This document shows, one piece after another, positions 1-8,851 of a stretch of 64,000 bases of DNA. This DNA is from an uncultured Bacilli bacterium. GTDB lineage: Bacteria > Bacillota_I > Bacilli_A > RF39 > UBA660. Every line of letters starts with the position of its first letter. Positions within the stretch are counted from its first letter, which is position 1. The stretch covers positions 214,707 to 278,706 of the forward strand of contig CAKPHU010000002.1 in the NCBI GenBank assembly GCA_934162125.1, given 5' to 3'. The position numbers and the translations under genes are program-made. The notes below the pieces were generated by a model. That model was given only the letters and a program-made list of their open reading frames with translations, did no database searches and was not told the DNA's origin.

Positions 1-87
1 AGAGTAAATATTTTTCTTTCTAAGTTCAAATACATTATAACACACTTTTTATTTGTAAACAAGTAATTTACTAAAAAATATAAAAAA

Positions 88-108
88 GAGTAATTATAAA
101 AATTACTC
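88..108 (-). terminator. Rho-independent terminator after the sialidase-like gene
   Basis: An 8-bp stem (GAGTAATT / AATTACTC, loop 96-100) is followed on the minus strand by a U tract (complement of 82-87). It lies 35 bp after the stop of the surface-protein gene. Positions 1-87 otherwise show no gene. Confidence 0.75.
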
Positions 109-142
109 CTCAAAGCCATTAAAATTATATTATCGATAATTC

Positions 143-3100
143 TTATTCCATCACATTAGACTTCTTACGATTTTTTCTACACATAAAGATTATAAAAGCT
201 AATAACAATGCATCTACGATAGAAGCTATTATAATAATCAAATTATCATTTGCACCTTCAGTATTTGGCACTGTATTTTCAGTCTTGGTAATTATTATAT
301 CTGTATTTACTATTCCATCACTATATTCTAATTCTAATTTATGAGTACCTATTTCCAATGTATTTAAATAACTAGATTTTAATGTCAAAATAGTACTTCC
401 ATTCTTTAATTCATAATTTGAAGAGTTAACCTCAATACCATCTAACTTTACTTTTATTAACTTTTCTAGTTCACCATCAGCTTTAATCACAATATCTTTG
501 CTTGAGTCAACTTCATAAGTTTGATTATTGCCACTTAAGATTGTGTATTTAACTCCAGCATCTTTCCATATAATTTTTACTACTGTATCATTATTAAAAG
601 CATAAGTATCTTCAATCCATCTCTCATTATTAACCATAATATAATCAAATCTCATATCAGTTGGTGGAGTTATTAATAAAGCAATCTTACTTTCTATATC
701 ACTTTTCTTTAATGAAGACCCCTTATCAATCACAATTGTTTCAAAACCATTATTTTTTCCACCATTAGTATCTATTGTTATTTTTACTTGTTCAATAAAT
801 TTTGCATAAATACTTATATTTTGTTTAATCGTTGTATTAAAGTCAAACTTTGTTTTGAATGTTTCATCTGTATACCAATCATCAAATCTGTAATTATCCT
901 TTGTAGGATTAGGGGCTGGTCTTGATATCTTTTCTCCTGAACTCACATAACCAGAATACAATTCTTTTCCTTCAGACATAAATGTAACTTTATATGAAGC
1001 TGCTGGTGACAATATTTTCCATTCTATCTTTATTGGATTAGTTGTACCATCAGACCATACATAGTTAGTAGTTGAAGATAAAGTACATATTTGAGTATAA
1101 GATTTTACTTTAGTTCCTTTTAAATCCCCACTACCCTTACTTCCTTCTGGACACTGGATACCACTATCTTGTTCACTACCATTATAGATTCTGTCTCCAA
1201 TTTTTGTTGGAATTATTAACTTTTTCTTATTTATAGTAAGTTTTACACAACTACTGCTGGCTTGCTTTGTATTTAGAGTTTCATTAGAAATTGCTTTAAC
1301 ATAATAAGTTCCGGCATTTACTGGTGCTTCACCACTATTTTTAGCACCTGTTTTGGTAGTTGTCTCCACCGTACATTTATCATTAGTATAATATTTGTAA
1401 ATTAACACTACTCCATTTACATTTACACTTGCCTGATTTGCTTCCATTGCACTTCCCGAATATGTCCCGGTTTTAGCAGTCAATGTAATTTTAGGAGTTG
1501 CCTGGACTATCTTCCATTTAATTTGTTTATTACCAGAAGATCCATCTGACCATACATACCTGCTAGTATCATTTAATTTCAAAGTTACAATATACTCTCC
1601 AGCATTTTGTGCACTTACCGTACTACTAGAACTAACTATACTTACATTAGCTGGTACAGCAATTCCATGATCCTGCATATTACCTGTATAAGTTTTATTT
1701 GTTGGATTATCTGGTATTTTAACCTTCTCTTTTGGATCAACTAATTTTAGTTTAATCCATTTTGATATACTACTATTTTCGTCAAGTCCACCAAAATAAT
1801 CTTTAGTTTGATTGCTTGTATCAGTTGTATCATTATTTTGAAGCATTGCAAATAATTTCAATTCTTTTGCTGTCAAATTAAAATTATTCTTAGGAATTGT
1901 AATAACAGCTTTAATTCCTCTTGCATTAACATCCGTAGCTGTGAAATTTTGTGAGATATTTACTTTTATTAGATTACTATTCTTAATATCAGTCTCTGTA
2001 CCATTTTTAACTAATTTTACTGTTGCTAAACCACTTGGATTAATTCCAACACGCAAATAATCATATGTCGTACCATTGTATTTTAAATTTGCCGCATTAA
2101 CCTTAATTTCCACATAATCCTGACCAGCAACACTATTTTGATCTAGCCAATCAATATAAAAATAAATATTATTTAAATCATAATTTGATCTTATTGACAT
2201 TTGAGCTTGTGATGCACTACCTATAAACAAAGCATCATCATTAGTATTTGACAAGACTTCATTTTTTATCTCTAATGTATGATTCAAATACAAATTATGT
2301 ATTCCAATATGATCTCTTTTCTTATTAGGATAATATGATGCAGTAAGTAATGCAAAACTATGTGTTGAAGTTGTCGCAATTGAACCAAATTGAGACCATC
2401 TTCCTGCTTCTTTCATCACATTTGGTTCCGACTTATCAAAATTTCCATTTGAATCTCCAATCATTATAGTTGGATAGTCTCCATTAGAATAATATAAAAT
2501 CGTTTCACCTGATGGCATTTGAATAATATATGGTGCTGATCCTGACACAAAATTATTTTTTCTAGTAATTGGGCCAGTTTCTGTTAAACCCAAACCAACA
2601 TTATCGTATACTTTTGCTTCACCATCAAAGTTAGTGTTTGCCTGATGTTGACTATTAATATCCATCCAATACTTCTGTTTACTAACACCATTAACCCTAA
2701 CATTAGTTGCATTTGAATACGCTAATGAAATTTTATTCTTTAATGTAACTGATTCTGTATTTTTAACATTACCAGTAGTACATTGTCCAGAACAATTTTC
2801 ATCACATTTTGAAGCGGAATCACAAATTGAAGGATTGTCTTTACAATTAGTGCTTATTGTAAAAGATTCAACAGCCATAACCATTTTCTTCTTATTATTA
2901 AGTTCTACTCCAACTGGCATTTGATCAGTCATTTTAATAATTTTATTATTATAACTTATTCCCTTATGACATTGACAATTTGTTTTTAGATTTGTAAAAT
3001 CAACTATTTCAGTTGTATTTTGCCAAACAACTGGCTGTTGAATAATTACATATGGTGAATAAGAATTTCTCTCACTAGAATTATATCTTTTATTAGTTCC

Positions 3101-3988
3101 AACTATATGTGGAGTAAAGCTATTAGCATTATCAAGAGAAGATATCATTCCTACTCCTGATGAATTAAAATGGGGACCATTAACAGCTATATAATTTTTA
3201 TATTTTTCTGCAAGGCTAACTCCATTTATATACTCAACAGGCGCAATACACGTAAAATATACTTGTATCTCACCAGTTGACAATTGAGCAATTGATGGTT
3301 CCCAAACATAGCCTGAATAAATTTGTTTTTCAGTAGACCATGTCTTACCGCCATCAGAACTTATTTTCATATATATTCCAATTTTATTAAAAACTTCTGG
3401 AGTATAAACCCAAACACTTTTTGGTACTTTTGCCACAACATTCATAATTCTGCCATCTCGTAAAACGATTGAATCAGAACTTGAATAATTATATTTTACA
3501 GAATTTTCTGTATATGATTCGTATAATTTCTTTGGTGTTTCCCAATTTTTTAAATCATTACTTCTAGTATAATAAACATTTATTCCATTAGCACTACTTG
3601 TATCAATATTTTGAAAAGTTAATAAATACTTATACTCACCATTGGCTATATACTTAAGTCTAGGATAATTCATTAATTCTAAATCACTATTATTTTGATC
3701 CAAATTACTTTTATATAGCATTATTGTTTCCCTAAGATTACCTTCAAATGAACTAACAACAGTATTACTACTTACTATATCATCCTTATTCGAATCTAAA
3801 GACTTTTGTGTTTTATTTAAATTAGATATTTTTTCAATAGGCTGTTTCAAGAAAGTATTATTTGCAAAATCACTCATATCTTTATAATCATAATCAATTG
3901 AATAACTTGTCTTTAAGTTTAAAATAACCGCAAAAATAATCACTGCCAACAGCAAAAAAAGATTTCTCTTATTTAATAATTTTTTCAT
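143..3988 (-). CDS. Large secreted BNR/Asp-box sialidase-like surface protein with MBG-type and InlB-type repeats
   Basis: About 1281 aa. An N-terminal hydrophobic signal/anchor (residues 9-26) is followed by a beta-propeller-like region with Asp-boxes (SNDLKNW near 143, SSDGGKTW near 210) and YPR and WEPS signatures seen in sialidase/GH93-type hydrolases. A Cys-rich insert lies near 380-415. Next comes a CBM9-like stretch (about 580-760), then two MBG-like modules containing YVWSDG, then an InlB-type repeat (FDDWYTDETF). The C-terminus is VPNTEG, a hydrophobic helix and a basic tail, which resembles a degenerate sortase signal. I chose the ATG at 3988 because GGTGAG sits 5-6 nt upstream; an in-frame TTG at 4033 has no good ribosome site. 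It follows the transglutaminase gene, probably in one operon. The substrate is not provable: sialic acid or another host glycan is an inference from the fold. Confidence 0.7.
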   Translation of the reverse strand: MKKLLNKRNLFLLLAVIIFAVILNLKTSYSIDYDYKDMSDFANNTFLKQPIEKISNLNKTQKSLDSNKDDIVSSNTVVSSFEGNLRETIMLYKSNLDQNNSDLELMNYPRLKYIANGEYKYLLTFQNIDTSSANGINVYYTRSNDLKNWETPKKLYESYTENSVKYNYSSSDSIVLRDGRIMNVVAKVPKSVWVYTPEVFNKIGIYMKISSDGGKTWSTEKQIYSGYVWEPSIAQLSTGEIQVYFTCIAPVEYINGVSLAEKYKNYIAVNGPHFNSSGVGMISSLDNANSFTPHIVGTNKRYNSSERNSYSPYVIIQQPVVWQNTTEIVDFTNLKTNCQCHKGISYNNKIIKMTDQMPVGVELNNKKKMVMAVESFTISTNCKDNPSICDSASKCDENCSGQCTTGNVKNTESVTLKNKISLAYSNATNVRVNGVSKQKYWMDINSQHQANTNFDGEAKVYDNVGLGLTETGPITRKNNFVSGSAPYIIQMPSGETILYYSNGDYPTIMIGDSNGNFDKSEPNVMKEAGRWSQFGSIATTSTHSFALLTASYYPNKKRDHIGIHNLYLNHTLEIKNEVLSNTNDDALFIGSASQAQMSIRSNYDLNNIYFYIDWLDQNSVAGQDYVEIKVNAANLKYNGTTYDYLRVGINPSGLATVKLVKNGTETDIKNSNLIKVNISQNFTATDVNARGIKAVITIPKNNFNLTAKELKLFAMLQNNDTTDTSNQTKDYFGGLDENSSISKWIKLKLVDPKEKVKIPDNPTNKTYTGNMQDHGIAVPANVSIVSSSSTVSAQNAGEYIVTLKLNDTSRYVWSDGSSGNKQIKWKIVQATPKITLTAKTGTYSGSAMEANQASVNVNGVVLIYKYYTNDKCTVETTTKTGAKNSGEAPVNAGTYYVKAISNETLNTKQASSSCVKLTINKKKLIIPTKIGDRIYNGSEQDSGIQCPEGSKGSGDLKGTKVKSYTQICTLSSTTNYVWSDGTTNPIKIEWKILSPAASYKVTFMSEGKELYSGYVSSGEKISRPAPNPTKDNYRFDDWYTDETFKTKFDFNTTIKQNISIYAKFIEQVKITIDTNGGKNNGFETIVIDKGSSLKKSDIESKIALLITPPTDMRFDYIMVNNERWIEDTYAFNNDTVVKIIWKDAGVKYTILSGNNQTYEVDSSKDIVIKADGELEKLIKVKLDGIEVNSSNYELKNGSTILTLKSSYLNTLEIGTHKLELEYSDGIVNTDIIITKTENTVPNTEGANDNLIIIIASIVDALLLAFIIFMCRKNRKKSNVME

Positions 3989-4043
3989 ATTTCTCACCAA
4001 CAACTTATTAAAGTAATTTGCACATTTTTTCAATCACTATTTA

Positions 4044-4934
4044 CTAAAAAATTAAATTTCCTTCTTTCATAACCTCTGGGTACCAGTCAGCATGATCAAA
4101 AGAATATGTAACCATTTCTGTTTGATCTAACCCATTATAATAGAAATTACTATCTTTATTTTGAATAGATGCTGCCACAGTAGAATCAAAATTATAATAA
4201 TTTCCATCATAATAAACAATATTCCAAGCATGATCTTCTCCACTATTACCAGTAACAATATAAGACTTTATACCAATATTCTGAAAAATAACTTGACTAG
4301 CTTTTGCATAAGCTGCACAAACTGCACTATCACCAAAAAAGACACTATAAATAGACTGGTTCTTTGAAGAATATGTAAACACTTTATCATACTTACTATT
4401 AGAACTAATCCAATAATAAACATACTGAATCTTATCTAAATCACTCATATTCTTAGTATTATTTTTAATTATATCAATTTCTCTTTCAATCTTTCTTTCC
4501 CCAATAAAATCAAAAAATCTAGCTGGCAATGCATACACAAAACTAACCTTTACTTTTTTATCCGTAAACATCATAAAAAACGTTGAGAAACTTAAAAGTT
4601 CTGGATGATCTACAAAAATAGCATCATATACATTTTGCATAATACCTGTACATTCATCATTATCACTACAACTATAAGAAGATAAATCAATCTCAATTGA
4701 TCCTTTATGTTCTTTTATAGCTTTCACAAGACTATCATAAGTTTTCTTTTCATCATTTGATAAATAATTATTATAAATTCTACCATCAGACATATAAATA
4801 TCATTAACATAGAACTTACTATTCTTGTCAATCAATTCATTTCTACTTACTGGCCTAAAAAAGTTCCAATAAATAACTACCACACAAATTATAAATAGTA
4901 TTGTTAAAAAAACATGATTCTTTATAAAATTCAT
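4044..4934 (-). CDS. Membrane-anchored transglutaminase-like cysteine protease/transferase
   Basis: 296 aa. A single N-terminal membrane segment (about 8-24) is followed by an extracytoplasmic domain ending in a transglutaminase-like core. The triad is visible as Cys206 (SAVCAAYAKA), His235 (EDHAWNIV) and Asp250 (NFDST). Proteins of this family cleave or cross-link peptides and proteins at the cell surface; the actual substrate is unknown. It lies 55 bp upstream of the sialidase-like gene on the same strand, suggesting a joint surface-modification role. Two extra Cys (89 and 95) sit close together before the core. Confidence 0.75.
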   Translation of the reverse strand: MNFIKNHVFLTILFIICVVVIYWNFFRPVSRNELIDKNSKFYVNDIYMSDGRIYNNYLSNDEKKTYDSLVKAIKEHKGSIEIDLSSYSCSDNDECTGIMQNVYDAIFVDHPELLSFSTFFMMFTDKKVKVSFVYALPARFFDFIGERKIEREIDIIKNNTKNMSDLDKIQYVYYWISSNSKYDKVFTYSSKNQSIYSVFFGDSAVCAAYAKASQVIFQNIGIKSYIVTGNSGEDHAWNIVYYDGNYYNFDSTVAASIQNKDSNFYYNGLDQTEMVTYSFDHADWYPEVMKEGNLIF

Positions 4935-4983
4935 TATCTCACCCTATCCTAGAATAAGTATAACACAACTTAAAAACAAAAAA

Positions 4984-5004
4984 AAGTTCTTGAAACAAGA
5001 ACTT
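4984..5004 (-). terminator. Terminator after tRNA-Arg
   Basis: A 9-bp perfect stem (AAGTTCTTG / CAAGAACTT, loop AAA) with a U run on the minus strand, 11 bp after the tRNA 3' end. Confidence 0.85.
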
Positions 5005-5014
5005 ATTTTTTAAA

Positions 5015-5091
5015 TGGTGTCCGCGAGGCGACTCGAACGCCTGACCGATCGCTTAGAAGGCGATTGCTCTATCCAGCTGAGCTACGCAGAC
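5015..5091 (-). tRNA. tRNA-Arg (TCT)
   Basis: The cloverleaf folds by eye: acceptor GTCTGCG/CGCGGAC, D arm GCTC...GAGC, anticodon arm ATCGC-CTTCTAA-GCGAT giving anticodon TCT (reads AGA), T arm AGGCG/CGCCT with TTCGAGT. The CCA end is encoded. Confidence 0.95.
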
Positions 5092-5179
5092 ATAATCAAC
5101 TGACAAATAGAATTATACATTAAAAGTCCTTTTCTTGCAAGAGATTTTTATATTTTTTCTAAATATCAGTTATTTATTT

Positions 5180-6352
5180 TTAATCAGTAGCTTTTTTTAT
5201 TGCATTATCTATCTTAACAAGAACTTTTCCCACATCTTGTTCTGTTTCACGTTTTAATTCTTTAATGTGTTCACGTAATGACTCGTTACCAAAAACAACA
5301 GTATCATCGATTCTATCTAAAATAGCATCATATTCCACATTAGAAGAAAATCTTGCATCTGTAAAATTAGTCTTTGTAACAGGACTAGTAAGATAAAGAT
5401 CAATTACAGCACCTCTACTGCCAGTAAAGTTTGTACCTTCTAAAGTTCCATTGAATAAACAATCTTCTCCAAAAGTAACTCCCGCTAAATTGCATTGAAA
5501 AAGACTGACTTCTCTTCTTTCAGATAATTGTGCATTAAAACCGTAACTACCTCTAAAATCTGTATTTCTAATATACAATGAACTATTAGTATATGGTTTT
5601 GTAAAGTATACCCCTTCAAATTTACAATTTGAAAGAGTTCCCGCAACTGTATTAGGATTCATTTCAATCATTCCATCAGTTACACTCTTAGCACCTCTGA
5701 AATCAGTATCACCAATAGTACAGCCGTAAAAATCACCATCTATTTTTGCATCATCAAGAATAGTACCTGTAAAGTCCATACTCTCTGCTTTAATAAGAGC
5801 ACCTTTACTACCTTCAAAGCTATCATCTTTAACTGTATTTGGATATTCAATACTACCTTTAAAAGTCACACTATGATAAGTATTACTACCTAAAAGTTTA
5901 TTCTTACTTGGAACAATAACAGCACCTTTACTATTTGAAAAAATAGTATCTTGAATTATACATCCCTCAATAGGTCTTACAAATTCAACGCCCACAAATT
6001 CTGCTCCTCTAAAATCAGGAAAAACTGTATCAGGATTTATCTTAACTCCTGTTAACCCTGCAAAGTTATATCCCATACATACAACATTATCAAAAGACAC
6101 ATTAGACATATCTATCTTTTTCAAAATTTCTGGTGGAAGAGTAAAAAATAATGCTTCGCATTCTTCTCCATTATTCATATCATTTTTAATTTTACTAGGC
6201 TTAAATAATACTTTTTCTAATAATCCTTCTGGAAAGTCATCTAACAATACTGGCTTTCCTTTATAATGACTTAACGTCTTAACCAAATAATCTCTTACTG
6301 CATCTGCTTTCTTCTTAGTAAATGCTTCACTATCAAATATATCATAAGTCAT
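5180..6352 (-). CDS. Degenerate pentapeptide-repeat protein
   Basis: 390 aa, no signal peptide. From about residue 90 to 350 it shows spaced F-x-G/N-x-x-F units (FRGAEF, FTGTIL, FRGAKS, FTGSRG, FTDARF) typical of loosely conserved pentapeptide-repeat beta-helices. The N-terminal 90 residues and the C-terminal 40 (Lys/Glu-rich helix) are non-repeat. Start is supported by GGAGGG 8 nt upstream of the ATG. Pentapeptide proteins have many roles and the function here cannot be inferred. The neighbours are a tRNA and gerM, with no clear functional link. Confidence 0.6.
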   Translation of the reverse strand: MTYDIFDSEAFTKKKADAVRDYLVKTLSHYKGKPVLLDDFPEGLLEKVLFKPSKIKNDMNNGEECEALFFTLPPEILKKIDMSNVSFDNVVCMGYNFAGLTGVKINPDTVFPDFRGAEFVGVEFVRPIEGCIIQDTIFSNSKGAVIVPSKNKLLGSNTYHSVTFKGSIEYPNTVKDDSFEGSKGALIKAESMDFTGTILDDAKIDGDFYGCTIGDTDFRGAKSVTDGMIEMNPNTVAGTLSNCKFEGVYFTKPYTNSSLYIRNTDFRGSYGFNAQLSERREVSLFQCNLAGVTFGEDCLFNGTLEGTNFTGSRGAVIDLYLTSPVTKTNFTDARFSSNVEYDAILDRIDDTVVFGNESLREHIKELKRETEQDVGKVLVKIDNAIKKATD

Positions 6353-6398
6353 AACAAACCCTCCAATAAGCTTTATTATAACAGATATTATTAATTAA

Positions 6399-7343
6399 TC
6401 AATATTTATTTAAATCACTTCTACTAACATGACCAACTACTTCACCATTAACCTCAAAACTAACCATTTCACTAGGATAATTATCAAAAACTGACAAAGA
6501 AATAGTATAGATAACTTCCTCTACCAACTTATCATTTCCATCCATAATATAATCATTAAAATTAAGTCTCATAATTCCATCATCTTCCTGATAATCTAGA
6601 AGAACCGTATTACTATTTAAAAAGCTAATTAAATTACTTTCATATAAATAACTAGAAGCTAACTCTTCTACAATAATCTTAATCTTTTCCCGATCATCAT
6701 TAATATACTTAGTAACTGGTACATAATACATATCATTATTAATTCTATCCAAATAATATATAACAACCTCATTAATATTATTTCTCGAAGTAATATCATA
6801 AACCTTATTTATTCCAATACTCTTATTTAAAATAGGATCTAACTTTTCCTCTGAAACAGGATACTTATTCAAAACTTCATCTTCTACTAAAATACTAACT
6901 CCTTCTACTTTATCAAGTTCCAAAATACTATAAACAATTGAACTAATCATATTCTTTTCTTTATCCAAATCAACTTTTAAAATATCTTTCGAAAAATTAA
7001 GTGTAACTATCTCTTTCCCAACAATCACATCTTTTAACTTAGTCCCACTAGGTATTACTCCACTAAGTCCATTTACTTTATTAGAATCTTTTAAACTATT
7101 AATAATCTTATAAACTCTATCTTTAATATTATCTTCATTCATATAAATCTTACTTCTAACTAATAGATTATTTTTGTTAAGCAAATATATATTATAAATA
7201 TCTCCCTTATTTTCAACTTCTCCATGTGCTGTAACTGCTAAAGTTTCCGTATTACCTACTCCCTTCAAAGAAAAAGCAACTACTAAAATAAATAAAGATA
7301 AAGTTGTTATAAATATTTTTCTTAAAGCCTTTGTTCTAAGCAT
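6399..7343 (-). CDS. gerM: GerM-like sporulation/germination protein (two GerMN domains)
   Basis: 314 aa with an N-terminal membrane anchor (about 9-26) and two GerMN-type repeats (about 40-155 and 185-305), each with the VTLNFSKD / MRLNFNDY strand. GerM in Bacillus localises to the engulfing septum and helps hold the SpoIIIA-SpoIIQ channel in place. The match is to the domain pair and the overall length. It lies just downstream of gerE, as in Bacillus where gerE and gerM are close neighbours. Start ATG is preceded by GGTGAAG. Unlike typical GerM I see no lipobox; the N-terminus reads as a transmembrane anchor. Confidence 0.8.
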   Translation of the reverse strand: MLRTKALRKIFITTLSLFILVVAFSLKGVGNTETLAVTAHGEVENKGDIYNIYLLNKNNLLVRSKIYMNEDNIKDRVYKIINSLKDSNKVNGLSGVIPSGTKLKDVIVGKEIVTLNFSKDILKVDLDKEKNMISSIVYSILELDKVEGVSILVEDEVLNKYPVSEEKLDPILNKSIGINKVYDITSRNNINEVVIYYLDRINNDMYYVPVTKYINDDREKIKIIVEELASSYLYESNLISFLNSNTVLLDYQEDDGIMRLNFNDYIMDGNDKLVEEVIYTISLSVFDNYPSEMVSFEVNGEVVGHVSRSDLNKY

Positions 7344-7374
7344 ATTTCTTCACCTATCAAATTATATGAAAAGC

Positions 7375-7391
7375 CGTGCTATTTTAGCACG
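7375..7391 (-). terminator. Hairpin between gerE and gerM
   Basis: A 7-bp stem CGTGCTA / TAGCACG with a short U run on the minus strand. It may terminate or attenuate gerE transcription before gerM. Confidence 0.6.
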
Positions 7392-7394
7392 ACT

Positions 7395-7601
7395 TTATAA
7401 TGATAATTCCTTAAGCTTTAATAGTTCCACAACTGCACCAGCTCTTCCATTAACTCCAAGCTTCTGCATTACATTAGAAATATGATTACGAACTGTTTTC
7501 TCACTAATATTAAGTTCTTCTGCAATTTCTTTTGTACTCTTATTGTCTATTAAAAGCTCAAATACCGTCTTTTCTCTAACCGTTAATATCGTATTAGCCA
7601 T
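7395..7601 (-). CDS. gerE: GerE, late mother-cell sporulation transcription factor
   Basis: 68 aa, essentially a single LuxR-type helix-turn-helix. The recognition region TKEIAEELNISEKTVRNHIS, the MQKLGV segment and the VVELL C-terminus match Bacillus GerE almost residue for residue, and the size is right (74 aa in B. subtilis). GerE acts with sigma-K on late spore-coat genes. Start ATG has AGGTGAT upstream. Its presence, with gerM and spoIIIAH beside it, is the best evidence that this organism forms endospores. Confidence 0.93.
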   Translation of the reverse strand: MANTILTVREKTVFELLIDNKSTKEIAEELNISEKTVRNHISNVMQKLGVNGRAGAVVELLKLKELSL

Positions 7602-7677
7602 TTCTTATCACCTAGAATATTCTATGAAACAAGAAATATTTTGCTAAGGTATTTGCCCAAGAAAAAAGAAAGAAAAG

Positions 7678-8175
7678 TTATCCTTCTTGAAATTTTACAG
7701 TTATATAAAGCTTATTCTTATAGTTTTTCTGAATAGCTCTCATTATATTATTTGCTAACTGCATATCATGCGTATTAGATATACAAACTACATTGACATT
7801 ACTATTATCAATTTTTGTAAAGCAATCAAGCTTAAATTCATTTTTCAAACTTTTTTCAATAGCTTCTTCTTTTCCTTGTAATTCATTTAAATATTTTAAT
7901 TTTTCATAAACATTATTCTTCTCTTCGCTACTTAACTCTTCACTAACTAATTGTTCCTGCAAAACATTCATTTCTTTCTGTCTTTCTTCCTCTAAATTTA
8001 CTCTCATTGCTACTAAAGGTCCTACTTCTTCTACCGCATCACTATCTATATTATTAGCCTTCTCAACTACTTCTTTTTCTGGTTTTAATAAGTCTGTAGG
8101 CATTGTTATATAATAAACTCCTAATATAAGAATTAAACTAAATAATGTTAAAAACCACAAATTTTGCTTATCCAT
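7678..8175 (-). CDS. spoIIIAH: SpoIIIAH, stage III sporulation protein AH
   Basis: 165 aa. The N-terminal membrane helix (MDKQNLWFLTLFSLILILGV) is followed by an acidic, coiled-coil-rich linker (about 45-100) and a C-terminal ring-building-motif domain (about 105-163). This matches SpoIIIAH, the mother-cell half of the SpoIIIAH-SpoIIQ channel. I chose the ATG at 8175 because AGGAGA lies upstream; a longer reading to 8283 would run through a terminator. The other spoIIIA genes (AA-AG) are not beside it, which is unusual because in Bacillus they form one operon. Confidence 0.87.
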   Translation of the reverse strand: MDKQNLWFLTLFSLILILGVYYITMPTDLLKPEKEVVEKANNIDSDAVEEVGPLVAMRVNLEEERQKEMNVLQEQLVSEELSSEEKNNVYEKLKYLNELQGKEEAIEKSLKNEFKLDCFTKIDNSNVNVVCISNTHDMQLANNIMRAIQKNYKNKLYITVKFQEG

Positions 8176-8213
8176 AACCTGATCTCCTCTAATAGAATAT
8201 ATGAATAAAAAAA

Positions 8214-8235
8214 AAGAATATTCGCAAATATTCTT
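8214..8235 (-). terminator. Terminator after the zinc-ribbon membrane protein
   Basis: A 9-bp stem AAGAATATT / AATATTCTT with loop CGCA and a U run of eight on the minus strand. Confidence 0.85.
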
Positions 8236-8239
8236 TTCT

Positions 8240-8839
8240 CTACTTAACTTCTTTACCACAATGTGTACAGAACTTAGCGTCACCTGTTATTTGTGTGCCA
8301 CATTCAGCACAGAATCTTTTAGCTTCTGTTGTATTTGTTGTACTAGCAGTACTATTTGTTGTATTAGTTGTAGTTTTACCACCAAAAGTTTTTTCAAAGA
8401 AGTCCCATACTGGATCATTCATAGGAGTTGCTCCTACATATTCAGCGCTAGATAAACCTAAAATAGGCCAAAAGATAGGTCCAAGAAGTAATATTCCAAC
8501 TCCAAAGCCATCATCTTTACCAAAGCTTCTTGCTGTGCTAATTGAAAGTACTACTGCAAAGTAAATAGTTAAGAAACTAGCTAAAACTTGTCCAATAATT
8601 GGAATCAAATTTAAAACAATTCCTCCACCATAAACAACTGCTACCCATAATGGATTAAGTCCTACTATCTTACATTGAACAATAACATTATAAATTGGAA
8701 TAATAGCTTCCCAGCCACCTTTTCCAGCTTTCTTAAAAGCCTTCCATTGACCAATAATTTGAAGAATTCCAATAACAGCTATTATAAGACCAAAAGTTGC
8801 CATACTAGCTACTAAAAAAGCAACTACATCACTTTCCAT
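8240..8839 (-). CDS. Polytopic membrane protein with a C-terminal zinc ribbon (DUF5684-like)
   Basis: 199 aa. About four membrane segments in residues 1-130, including the WEAIIPIYN motif seen in DUF5684-type proteins after a short basic loop (KAFKKAGKGG). A Thr/Asn-rich linker (about 153-172) leads to a zinc ribbon with two CxxC pairs (FCAECG and FCTHCG) at the C-terminus. Start has an excellent Shine-Dalgarno (AGGAGGTGAG). Function unknown. It directly follows the PLP enzyme gene (12-bp gap) and so is probably in its operon. Confidence 0.7.
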   Translation of the reverse strand: MESDVVAFLVASMATFGLIIAVIGILQIIGQWKAFKKAGKGGWEAIIPIYNVIVQCKIVGLNPLWVAVVYGGGIVLNLIPIIGQVLASFLTIYFAVVLSISTARSFGKDDGFGVGILLLGPIFWPILGLSSAEYVGATPMNDPVWDFFEKTFGGKTTTNTTNSTASTTNTTEAKRFCAECGTQITGDAKFCTHCGKEVK

Positions 8840-8851
8840 AAACTCACCTCC

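Noticed and set aside
8201..8564. Two overlapping plus-strand frames over the zinc-ribbon gene
   Set aside because: Shadow frames of the Thr-rich linker; no start signal.
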